DNA of 13,412 nt, taken from an uncultured Alistipes sp. Its GTDB lineage: Bacteria > Bacteroidota > Bacteroidia > Bacteroidales > Rikenellaceae. Positions 6,228-13,391 of this stretch are shown piece by piece. The DNA is taken from contig CAAGLB010000111.1 in assembly GCA_900770635.1 (NCBI GenBank), positions 1 to 13,412 of the forward strand, read 5' to 3'. A model generated the notes under the pieces. That model saw only the letters and a list, made by a program, of their open reading frames with translations. It did not search any database and was not told the origin of the DNA. How positions within the stretch are numbered: position 1 is the stretch's first letter; each line of letters opens with the position of its first letter. Both the position numbers and the translations under genes were made by a program.

Positions 6228-6815
6228 ATGAAAAGATTTTTACAACTATGTGCCGTTGTTATGCTTCTGGCAGGTGGAGCACAACGTGCCGATGCGCAAA
6301 AGATTGCGCTGAAAACTAACCTGCTATACGATGCTACGGGCACTGTCAACTTCGGTGTCGAGATGGCACTCGCCCCACGCTGGACTCTCGACATGCCGAG
6401 CAACCTCTGCGACTGGAAGATGTACAACGGTAGGCAGTGGAAGCACTTCCTCACGCAGCCCGAGGCTCGCTACTGGCTGTGTAGCCGCTTTGCTGGGCAC
6501 TTCATCGGCATACATGCCCACTATGGCCGCTACAACATGGGTAACATCGACAACAGCATCAAGTTTCTTGGCACCAACTTCGGGGCGCTGAGTAACAACC
6601 GCTTCGATGGCTGGCTGCTGGGTGCAGGTGTGGGCTATGGCTATACCTTTGTGCTGGGCCATCATTGGAACTTAGAACTCGAGCTGGGTGTGGGATATGC
6701 CTACATGGAGTATGACAAGTATGAGTGGGCCACAGACCGAAAAATCGAAAGCTATGCCCATCACAACTATTTTGGCATAACTAAACTAAGTGTAGGATTG
6801 TCGTATCTATTTTAA
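6228..6815 (+). CDS. DUF3575 outer-membrane beta-barrel-like protein
   Basis: A 195-residue protein of the DUF3575 family, which in Bacteroidales typically opens fimbrial (Fim/Mfa-type) gene clusters. Residues 1-23 are a Sec signal peptide with likely cleavage at ADA-Q. The mature chain begins with the family's KIALKTNLLYDA segment, followed by the RQWKHFLTQPEARYWLC block (about residues 69-85) and alternating aromatic strands. It ends in LSVGLSYLF, a terminal-Phe beta-signal typical of proteins inserted in the outer membrane by the BAM machinery. It is co-transcribed with the DUF3868 gene, whose start lies 6 bp after this stop. The start codon sits directly after a hairpin that may control translation. 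The family is clear; the exact function is not established. Confidence 0.88.
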   Translation: MKRFLQLCAVVMLLAGGAQRADAQKIALKTNLLYDATGTVNFGVEMALAPRWTLDMPSNLCDWKMYNGRQWKHFLTQPEARYWLCSRFAGHFIGIHAHYGRYNMGNIDNSIKFLGTNFGALSNNRFDGWLLGAGVGYGYTFVLGHHWNLELELGVGYAYMEYDKYEWATDRKIESYAHHNYFGITKLSVGLSYLF

Positions 6816-6821
6816 AATGTT

Positions 6822-8264
6822 ATGGTTATGAGAAGAGCATTTATTATATGTGTAGCCATGCTACTATCAGCGTATGGCACTCTATCGGCACAGATGGTAC
6901 GTGGCGGTGGCGCTAACTTCGAGGGTGTGCGCCTCTCGGCTGTCAACATCGAACATAACGACGGCATGTTGCGTATCGCGATGAACATGGAGCTTGGTGG
7001 CAAGCATCTGCATACCGACTATGCAACAATCTATACGCCAATGCTTTATAATGGCGACAATAGTATCGAGCTGCAATCTGTGGGTGTCTTTGGCCACAAC
7101 CACTACTACACAACGCTGCGTGAGGAGCATCGTCGCATAGCCTCTATCCCCGATGAGTGGCGTCTGCGCCGCCGTGATCTCCCAGCGAGTGTCGACTACT
7201 ATGTCGAGGTGGAGTTTGAGCCTTGGATGAATGGTGCCGACCTGGCTGTCGTCGAGGAACTATATGGCTGCAACGATAGGCTTGTTGCCGTTGCCGATGT
7301 CGTCGTGGCAGAGTATAGCGAGCCTATGATAGTTCCAACCTATATCTTTGTTCTGCCCGAGCGTGTGGAGAGCAGCGTGCACCATGCATCAAGCTCGGCA
7401 CAGGTGGACTTCCCCATATCTAAGGCGGTCATAGATCCTAATTTCAACAGCAACCGCACAGAGATAGCTCTCCTTGATGGCTCGCTTGACTCGCTCAGTA
7501 GCGATAAGAATATCGTTGTCACCAGCCTTGTTGTTCGTGGCTCAGCATCTCCCGAGGGCGCTAAGGCCTTCAACGCAGAGCTTGCACACGAGCGTGCCGA
7601 TGCCCTTGTGCAGTATATCAACGAGCACTACAACATCCCTAATGGTGTGCTCACAACCTACTACGACACCAACCATTGGGCCGATGTGCGTAGCTGGGTG
7701 GCGCAGTCCGATGTGGCTAATCGTCAGGCTGTTATGCAGCTCATCGATAGGTATTCGACGTCGGACAACCTGAATGCTATGCTCCGAGAGCGCTACCCCG
7801 AGGTGTATGAGCTGCTGCTTGCCGAGTACTATCCCCAGCTACGTAGTGCCTCGTACGATGTGGAGTACGATGTAAAGAGCTATGAGGACATCGACCGCAT
7901 CGTTGCTGTTGCCATGAGCGCTCCTATGACTCTCACGAGCGATGAGCTTGCTATGGCAGCCACCAAGGTTAATCAGTCGAGCCCCGAGTTCGATAATATC
8001 ATCATGGCTATCGTTGCTAAGACGCCTAATGCTGCTGCGGCAAACATCAACGCTGCTAATGTGCTTATGCGTCGTGGCGAGCTGCTGCGTGCCGAGCGCC
8101 ACTTAGCCAAGGCAGGCACCTCTGCCGAGGCCGACTATGCCCGTGCCATCTATGCGCTGCACATGGGTAACTATGGCGAGGCTAAGCGCCTGTTGAAGCA
8201 TGTGGAGAAGAGTATTGGCCGAGCAGCAACCATCCTCCGTGAGCTGGAGAGTGTAGGGCTCTAA
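6822..8264 (+). CDS. DUF3868 family protein with OmpA-like and helical repeat regions
   Basis: A 480-residue secreted protein that forms an operon with the DUF3575 gene. Residues 1-24 are a signal peptide (cleavage near LSA-Q). Residues about 30-180 match DUF3868. Residues about 230-270 hold an OmpA C-terminal-like block (VVRGSASPEGAKAFNAELAHERADALVQYI), which suggests peptidoglycan contact. The C-terminal region (about 380-480) is alpha-helical and TPR-like (NAAAANINAANVLMRRGELLRAERHL, ending GNYGEAKRLLKHVEKS). ATG at 6822 and ATG at 6828 (MRRAF) are both possible starts, differing by two residues. In related loci the partners are fimbrial subunit genes; none follow here, where a terminator-like hairpin lies 43 bp after the stop. 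A role as cell-envelope anchor or periplasmic accessory is inferred. Confidence 0.85.
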   Translation: MVMRRAFIICVAMLLSAYGTLSAQMVRGGGANFEGVRLSAVNIEHNDGMLRIAMNMELGGKHLHTDYATIYTPMLYNGDNSIELQSVGVFGHNHYYTTLREEHRRIASIPDEWRLRRRDLPASVDYYVEVEFEPWMNGADLAVVEELYGCNDRLVAVADVVVAEYSEPMIVPTYIFVLPERVESSVHHASSSAQVDFPISKAVIDPNFNSNRTEIALLDGSLDSLSSDKNIVVTSLVVRGSASPEGAKAFNAELAHERADALVQYINEHYNIPNGVLTTYYDTNHWADVRSWVAQSDVANRQAVMQLIDRYSTSDNLNAMLRERYPEVYELLLAEYYPQLRSASYDVEYDVKSYEDIDRIVAVAMSAPMTLTSDELAMAATKVNQSSPEFDNIIMAIVAKTPNAAAANINAANVLMRRGELLRAERHLAKAGTSAEADYARAIYALHMGNYGEAKRLLKHVEKSIGRAATILRELESVGL

Positions 8265-8268
8265 GCGC

Positions 8269-8538
8269 TTGTTTGTCAACGACTACGAGTGTAACTATTA
8301 CGTCATCCCCGAGAGGTTTTCCGAACTCTCGGGGTTTCGTCATTTGTCGGCGTGCTGCAGTAGTGATGCGCTATCAATATCAGCGTCGGGAGGCTCCGAC
8401 TGCTACGTTAAGGGCGCTGCTCAACAACTGAGTATCGAGGTGTCGGGAGGCTCAGATGTGGAGTGTGGCCAGCTGGATGCCGACGATGTTACGATCATCG
8501 CATCTAGGGGCTCGGATGTTTATGTTGTTGCCAATTAG
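8269..8538 (+). pseudogene. Truncated DUF2807 (GIN domain) adhesin-like remnant
   Basis: The frame from a TTG at 8269 encodes 89 residues. Residues about 28-89 carry the repeated beta-helix pattern of DUF2807/GIN proteins: SASGGSDCYVKG, then VSGGSDVECGQL, then ASRGSDVYVVAN. Full family members run to about 200 residues or more, with a signal peptide and further GGSD turns; here there is no signal peptide, and the frame stops after three turns. The stretch before residue 28 overlaps a terminator hairpin and has no family similarity. It is therefore read as a degraded fragment of a surface protein gene. A short translated peptide cannot be excluded, but no ATG start is available. Confidence 0.6.
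8307..8337 (+). terminator. Intrinsic terminator of the DUF3575-DUF3868 operon
   Basis: The perfect 9-bp stem CCCCGAGAG (8307-8315) / CTCTCGGGG (8326-8334) with a 10-nt loop is followed by TTTCGTCATTTGTC. It lies 43 bp after the DUF3868 stop and falls inside the small open frame that starts at 8269, which argues that the first part of that frame is not translated. Confidence 0.75.
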
Positions 8539-8559
8539 CGAAGTAGTCGCTCGCTATTG

Positions 8560-8607
8560 ATACGATAATAGGGATTGCTCTTTTGAAGGCAATCCCTATT
8601 ATCGTAT
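8560..8607. terminator. 19-bp perfect hairpin between convergent transcription units
   Basis: ATACGATAATAGGGATTGC (8560-8578) pairs without mismatch with 8589-8607 around a 10-nt loop. A smaller hairpin AGCGA (8537-8541) / TCGCT (8547-8551) precedes it. It lies between the DUF2807 remnant and the 3' end of the lipoprotein gene, so a bidirectional terminator is the natural reading. The downstream sequences are only partly T-rich, and the stem is longer than usual. Confidence 0.6.
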
Positions 8608-8695
8608 TATTACGCCTTGACAAACATACTAACTATGGGCAAGGGTAACGGCAAAACAGCCTTTTAGTTGCTCTCTACAACATATATAGCACTAA

Positions 8696-10771
8696 TTATT
8701 TGCGCACAACAGGCATCTTGCCTTTACGAGAGGCCATAGCCTGTGGCTTAGCAAACTGTGCTTGCTTATTTAGGCTGTCAATAAACTCCTGAGCAGGAGA
8801 TACGCCCTCTTTGCTAAGTGTTACGACATTCATAGTACCAGGACCAAAGTTGCCCTCATAGTCCTCAGCAATGCCAAGGAATGTGTATGCAGCATCGTAC
8901 TGTAGAACAGCAACTCCGCTCTCGCGATTGAGCGATACAAGATCTGATTCCCACTCATAGCCGTATGTAATCAACTCTGCGTAGATGTCCTCATCGGTGC
9001 ATCCCCACTCTGTGTAGTCGCCATCGTAGAAGCCTGTGTACCAATTCATAGCATCAACATTTGGCACTACGGTATATGGCATTACGACATAGCCCTTGCA
9101 GTTGAGGAAACGCTCGGGATCGAGGTCGGCAAGAGCCGAGCCATCGTAGTAGTTGCCAAACTCAAACTCTACAGCTGCAGAGCTTACAACCTTATCAAGA
9201 GTTGTGAACGCCTCGCTCACCGATACATGCTCACCTACGACATCACCGCTATTAATATCTACAGCCACAGCGTAGATGATATACTCGGTTGCGGGATTGA
9301 GCTGGTTGAACATCATGGTGTATGTACCCAAGTTTGCGCCCATATCGGCGAGATACTCAGCGCGTGAGCACCAGAAGTAATCTGCGCCATAGTCAATCTC
9401 CTCGTTTGCAAATGCTATGAGTGCTGCATCCTGGCTACCATACTCCTCGATATAGTACTCGAGGTCAGATGTCGAGATGTATGACATGAAGTAGTGTACA
9501 CCAACAGAGGGTGTTGCGGTTACATATACTGTGTTATGTGATAGCTGCTCATAGTCGATAGCAAACTCTACGGTCAAATCTGCAGGATTGCCCGAAGCCT
9601 CGGTTGTGGTAAATGGGAATATGAAGAGCTCAGTTGTGGGTGTCTCATCATAGCCGAAGCAGACTACGATATACTCTGTTTCGGGGTAGAGACCGCCAAA
9701 TGTAGAGAGGTCGGTAACACCTGTGCGAAGAGATGCTTCCACGCCGCCATACCACCACTCAAGGTCATCGAGGAGTGTCTGCATAAACTCCTCGTTGCTT
9801 TCATACCAAGTTAGTGACTCAGCTGTCTGTATAGAGCATATATATGTCTCGTCATTGTTCGAGGGGGTTACAATGCCATCTACATGGTCGTAGTATAAGT
9901 TTGTGAAATCTACCTTGAAAGAGAGTTCTGAGCTCTCTGCTGTGGGGGTCTCAAATTCGATGACAAAGGCCTTGGTGTTGGGTAAGAAATCGCCATCTAC
10001 ACCTATGGCATAGGCATAGTGCTTAGTGCCAGCCTTGAGGTCATCCACGGTGAGCGACTTCTCGCCTGCAAAGCAGAGGTTGGCAATCATCTGTTCAGTG
10101 GTTGCATTCATGCCAAGGTAGTAGTCTCGGAGGGCTACAAGGTGGTTGATATAGGCCTCAGCGCCCTCACCGAAGTCGGCCAGACGCTCCTCGCTCATAA
10201 TGTTTACGAAGTAGGTGGCAGTTGATGATGATGGCACAACATTTACAGTTGCCTTATTATAGCTTATGTCGCTAACACTAACCTCGAATGTATCGTCAGA
10301 CTCTTCGAGAGCCGCAGTCTTAAACTCTTTGTACTCGAAGTCTGAAACCACCTCGCCAGAGGCTGTAAGATGATAAGCATAGAGGTAGTACTCGGTGTTG
10401 GGAGCAAGACCATCGGTGCTATCCTCCTTAACGCCAGTGGTGAGGATTGTTGCGAGATAGTCTTCGAGTGTTATACCCATACTCATAGCAACCTGGTCGA
10501 ACCATACCAAATCATCTGCTATAAAGGCCTCCTCGCTCTCGAAGGTCTCGAACGTAGCCTTGTCAGTAATCATAACCACGTATGGCGTCTCCTCAGCAAG
10601 GGGCGTTATGCGGAACGATACCGTAGTCTTGCCAGTCTCCAGAATCTCGAAAGTAAAGCAAGGCTTCTCATCGGGTTGATTAGGCTTGTCGGTGGGCTCT
10701 GGCTGACAACCCACTGCTAACAACATTGCCACTGCTGAGAACAATGAAGCGAATAGTTTGAAAGTTTTCAT
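8696..10771 (-). CDS. Large surface lipoprotein with five repeated beta-sandwich-like domains
   Basis: A 691-residue protein. Residues 1-22 are a lipoprotein signal ending LLAVGC, so Cys22 should be lipidated; the following EPTDKPNQPDEKP is a Pro- and charge-rich linker as in exported Bacteroidetes lipoproteins. Five repeated units run at about 38-152, 160-275, 282-390, 397-524 and 531-652. Each begins with a strand such as FEVSVSDISYNKATVNVVP and closes with a GLxPxTEYxxYA-like strand (121-133, 360-371, 489-501; weaker in units 2 and 5), resembling fibronectin type III-like folds. The chain is strongly acidic until a basic tail (KPQAMASRKGKMPVVRK). No enzyme motif is visible. A surface binding or adhesion role is inferred. 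It is convergent with the DUF3575-DUF3868 operon and is not part of it. Confidence 0.85.
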   Translation of the reverse strand: MKTFKLFASLFSAVAMLLAVGCQPEPTDKPNQPDEKPCFTFEILETGKTTVSFRITPLAEETPYVVMITDKATFETFESEEAFIADDLVWFDQVAMSMGITLEDYLATILTTGVKEDSTDGLAPNTEYYLYAYHLTASGEVVSDFEYKEFKTAALEESDDTFEVSVSDISYNKATVNVVPSSSTATYFVNIMSEERLADFGEGAEAYINHLVALRDYYLGMNATTEQMIANLCFAGEKSLTVDDLKAGTKHYAYAIGVDGDFLPNTKAFVIEFETPTAESSELSFKVDFTNLYYDHVDGIVTPSNNDETYICSIQTAESLTWYESNEEFMQTLLDDLEWWYGGVEASLRTGVTDLSTFGGLYPETEYIVVCFGYDETPTTELFIFPFTTTEASGNPADLTVEFAIDYEQLSHNTVYVTATPSVGVHYFMSYISTSDLEYYIEEYGSQDAALIAFANEEIDYGADYFWCSRAEYLADMGANLGTYTMMFNQLNPATEYIIYAVAVDINSGDVVGEHVSVSEAFTTLDKVVSSAAVEFEFGNYYDGSALADLDPERFLNCKGYVVMPYTVVPNVDAMNWYTGFYDGDYTEWGCTDEDIYAELITYGYEWESDLVSLNRESGVAVLQYDAAYTFLGIAEDYEGNFGPGTMNVVTLSKEGVSPAQEFIDSLNKQAQFAKPQAMASRKGKMPVVRK

Positions 10772-10869
10772 AACTGTTAATTTGAAGTTTTAGTATTTTG
10801 GGGTAAATTTTTCCTATAACAATATGTCGCTAAAACTATATTGGGTGCAATCTCGGATTTTTGCCAATA

Positions 10870-10877
10870 CAAAGTTA
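10870..10877 (-). promoter_or_regulatory. Candidate -7 box for the surface lipoprotein gene
   Basis: On the minus strand TAACTTTG fits TAnnTTTG and would give a leader of about 90 nt before the ATG at 10771. No convincing -33 element was found at the expected distance, so the call is tentative. Confidence 0.4.
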
Positions 10878-11459
10878 AGTAAATTTATATAAAATTGTTA
10901 TTAAGTTTAAACTTTTTTTGTGCTTTTGTGCTAAATTACAGATTGTCATTAATATACATAGTGTATGCCGTAAGCTATTATTGCGAATTTTGTTAAATAT
11001 AACTCTATTTGTATATGGTGCATATAGTCCAATAATGTTATATATCTAAAGATTACCATACGCGTAAATCAACGCTATGATTGTCACAACAAATTTACCC
11101 CCCCCCTTGAAATTTCCAAATTTTTGGCTAAGAAATTGATAGTAAGGGGGTAAAATTTCCGTATATTACATAAATATGCGAGATGGAACGACAATCAACC
11201 GTTGTGATAATTTGGGGTAGGGCTATCAATGAGATGTCAAAAGATGGAAGAGGTATTGTGGACAACAGCAGATAATATCTTGCCATGTAGCCTTCAACTC
11301 CCGCTAGAGCTGAGACACTATAGGCGATAGCTGATAATTAACATTGATTACGAAAAGACGCTCCCAACAACCACCATTCAAATGTGCCTTGAGCCTCTGC
11401 TTTGGGGCATCAATCTGTTTGCCACAATTCGACCAATGCGCTTTAGAGACTCAATATCA
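10878..11459. other. Non-coding stretch upstream of the recombinase
   Basis: No gene is supported here. The first 200 bp are AT-rich with short dyads such as ATACA-TAG-TGTAT near 10953. At 11091-11158 an interrupted inverted repeat pairs AAATTT(A)CCCCC with GGGGGTAAAATTT, its left arm carrying a nine-C run (11098-11106). The remaining 300 bp show no start/stop structure or family similarity that I can recognise. Confidence 0.5.
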
Positions 11460-11614
11460 CTTCGCCAGCGCTGCGAAGCGGTGGGTTGGTGTAGCTGTGC
11501 ATTAGTGCTTGCACTAAGATGTGCAGCCGTACCAAGCCAAAGGCTGATATATGCCCTGGCGCAGCTACCGCCAGGTACAACAAAAAAAGCGACTAACATA
11601 AGTTAATCGCTTTT
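11460..11614. other. Cluster of four stem-loops, candidate structured RNA
   Basis: Four consecutive hairpins occupy a GC-richer patch. The first is CTTCGC (11460-11465) / GCGAAG (11473-11478). The second is a long wobble-containing hairpin, 11483-11538, with apex TTAGTGC-TT-GCACTAA and outer TTGGT/ACCAA pairing. The third is CCTGGCG (11555-11561) / CGCCAGG (11569-11575). The fourth is AAAAGCGA-c-TAAC (11585-11597) / GTTA-a-TCGCTTTT (11602-11614). The last is terminator-like on either strand and is better on the minus strand, where seven T follow. It does not match tmRNA, RNase P RNA, SRP RNA or 6S features that I know. Short open frames across it (11378-11606, both strands) look like products of the GC content. 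Confidence 0.45.
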
Positions 11615-11645
11615 AGTGAGGTCTGAAGCGTGCAGGAGATTAGAG

Positions 11646-11724
11646 TTCATTAGGCTTCATTAGCCGTCATAATGGGGATTTGAAACAGGTGAACAGCTAT
11701 TTTTAACACCATTAGACTTCATTA
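11646..11724. repeat. Decamer repeats upstream of the recombinase gene
   Basis: TTCATTAGGC (11646-11655) and TTCATTAGCC (11656-11665) are tandem 10-bp units. The 15-bp word CATTAGGCTTCATTA (11648-11662) recurs with one change at 11710-11724. The 10-bp period puts the motifs on one face of the helix. Such direct repeats close to an integrase gene resemble arm-type or excisionase sites; this role is inferred. Confidence 0.5.
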
Positions 11725-11752
11725 AACTTTGCTACATCTGAAAGAAATTTAG

Positions 11753-11779
11753 GCGTAAAAAATTTTTTACGCTTTTTTT
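11753..11779 (+). terminator. Palindromic terminator upstream of the recombinase
   Basis: GCGTAAAAAA (11753-11762) and TTTTTTACGC (11763-11772) form a perfect 20-bp palindrome, followed by seven T. It lies 56 bp before the recombinase ATG and would insulate that gene from upstream transcription, so the recombinase should have its own promoter within 11780-11835. Confidence 0.7.
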
Positions 11780-11835
11780 ATTTTTACTCTTGTTTTTTGA
11801 AAGCAGACTCTTATGTTATACTAAACAAATAATAT

Positions 11836-13248
11836 ATGAAGTATGCTATTAAGTTCAGACTTGACATCAAGAAGAATGTCTATGTATCAAAGAGGGCTGT
11901 AAGCACCGAGCCTTATTATCAGATTAGTGCAATAATCACTATCAACAAAAATCAAACTATTCACTACTACACTGGTTACTCTGCTCAAAAATCAGCTTGG
12001 TTTGGCTGCGCTGCAGAGGCAACCAACGGTGATGGCAACAGAACCTATGGAATACACAAGAACAACTATGCTAAGCACAAAAGTTGCTTGGTATTGTATT
12101 CAGTGGTAAATAAGAAATTGGATTTGCTTGCAAGCAGATTGGCTATACTTTCAAATGAGAGAGAGACTATAACCCGTGATGAGCTTATAGAGATTCTTGA
12201 CAAGGAGATAGGCAAGAAGAGAAAGGTGGTTGAGACTGAAATATCACAATCCACAATAAATAGTGATGATGCTAATCAGCTATGGGCATTAGGAGAGTTA
12301 TTCTATATGGATAAATCTGTTTCTTTGGGTAGGCAAAAGACAAGGATGAATGCCATTCACCACTTCAAGAATTTTGAGATTTATCGTAAGAGGGGAATAA
12401 CATTTGCCCAGAGCAATATGCGTCTAATGACAGAGTTCCAAATATACCTTATGCAAGATGAGGGAGAACTAAACGATAATAAGAAGAGCAAGGCACATCA
12501 TACAAGAAAAAAGGGAAGAAACACCATTGCAAAGATACTCACAACTATTAAGTATTTTTACAAGTGGTGCAGGGTGCAATATGAGGTTGATGATATGGGT
12601 AATGTTGCAGACTATAAAGTTCCAGCTGAGAGGTATGGTGACCCCGTCACACTTACACTGGAAGAGAAAAGAAGACTTCTTGAAGTAGACTTGGGGGATG
12701 AGTGTTTGGAGTACACAAGGGATATGTTCTACTTTCAATGCTCTATCGGTTGCCGTGTATCTGACTTCTTTAAGCTGAAATATGAAAACCTAATTTATGA
12801 TAATGATCGTTGGTGCATTCGTTATAGACCAAACAAAACCAAGGAGTCAAGCGGCTTAGATTGTAGAATCCCTCTGTCACCCCAAGCTCTTGCCATATTA
12901 GAGAAGCATCATAAGGTTGATGCGGTGCCTAAGATGTCATTGTTTGACTTTCCTAAGCACTCACAAACATATAATGATAACCTAAAGAGAGTTTTTGAGA
13001 AGGCTGGCATAGATAGGATTGTAGTAACATATAATGCCTATGATGAAGCAGAGTATAAACCGCTATATGAGTTAGCAAAGAGTAAGTTTGCTCGTAGTTC
13101 TTTTATAGACACATTGGTTGGGCAGGGAGTTGGGGACAATATCATTGCAACCATGAGTGGACACACAGCGGGAAGCAAAGCATTTCACCGTTACCACAAC
13201 TCTCTTAAGCATAAACAACAGAATGATGCCGTAGCACTGCTTGACTAA
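11836..13248 (+). CDS. Tyrosine-type site-specific recombinase/integrase
   Basis: A 470-residue recombinase expected to cut and rejoin DNA at paired core sites through a covalent phosphotyrosine. Residues about 1-100 look like an arm-type DNA-binding domain, about 145-265 like the SAM-like core-binding domain (FKNFEIYRKRGITFAQ..., TIAKILTTIKYFYKWC), and about 280-460 are catalytic. Catalytic positions visible are Arg307 (SIGCRVSDF), Lys334 or Lys336 (NKTKESSG), Arg420 in SKFARSSF, His443 (SGHTAGSKAF) and the nucleophile Tyr453 (FHRYH). The position normally His in HxxR is Lys417. Length and domain order are typical of integrases of Bacteroidales mobile elements. Decamer repeats lie upstream, and the second 71-bp repeat lies 72 bp downstream. 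It may act on those repeats, or on the inverted repeat at 5642/5860; neither is shown. Confidence 0.92.
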   Translation: MKYAIKFRLDIKKNVYVSKRAVSTEPYYQISAIITINKNQTIHYYTGYSAQKSAWFGCAAEATNGDGNRTYGIHKNNYAKHKSCLVLYSVVNKKLDLLASRLAILSNERETITRDELIEILDKEIGKKRKVVETEISQSTINSDDANQLWALGELFYMDKSVSLGRQKTRMNAIHHFKNFEIYRKRGITFAQSNMRLMTEFQIYLMQDEGELNDNKKSKAHHTRKKGRNTIAKILTTIKYFYKWCRVQYEVDDMGNVADYKVPAERYGDPVTLTLEEKRRLLEVDLGDECLEYTRDMFYFQCSIGCRVSDFFKLKYENLIYDNDRWCIRYRPNKTKESSGLDCRIPLSPQALAILEKHHKVDAVPKMSLFDFPKHSQTYNDNLKRVFEKAGIDRIVVTYNAYDEAEYKPLYELAKSKFARSSFIDTLVGQGVGDNIIATMSGHTAGSKAFHRYHNSLKHKQQNDAVALLD

Positions 13249-13320
13249 TACTTTGGGGTACTAAACTCTATTTCAAAAACAGCGGTTTAGAGTGGTTATT
13301 GAATATTATCTATTTCAGTG

Positions 13321-13391
13321 TTTTGTAAAATGCTGATTTAGATAATATTACTGTTTTTATGAATATTCATTTTTGTATATAAGTGAATGTT
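13321..13391. repeat. 71-bp dispersed repeat, copy 2
   Basis: It matches 4304-4374 at 68 of 71 positions in direct orientation. The dyad arms ATTCATTT (13365-13372) and AAGTGAAT (13381-13388) are intact, but the 8-nt spacer between them differs by one base (13377). This copy also has a flanking dyad AATATTATC (13302-13310) / GATAATATT (13341-13349) that copy 1 lacks. Its position just after the recombinase gene suits an attachment site or element end. Confidence 0.85.

Noticed and set aside
11378..11606. Overlapping 73-75 codon frames on both strands
   Set aside because: They read through the stem-loop cluster, have no recognisable motif, and open on both strands because of local GC content. 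A decayed gene is possible but unsupported.
13249..13320. tRNA gene as attachment target next to the recombinase
   Set aside because: There is no T-arm consensus and no cloverleaf here or elsewhere in the window.
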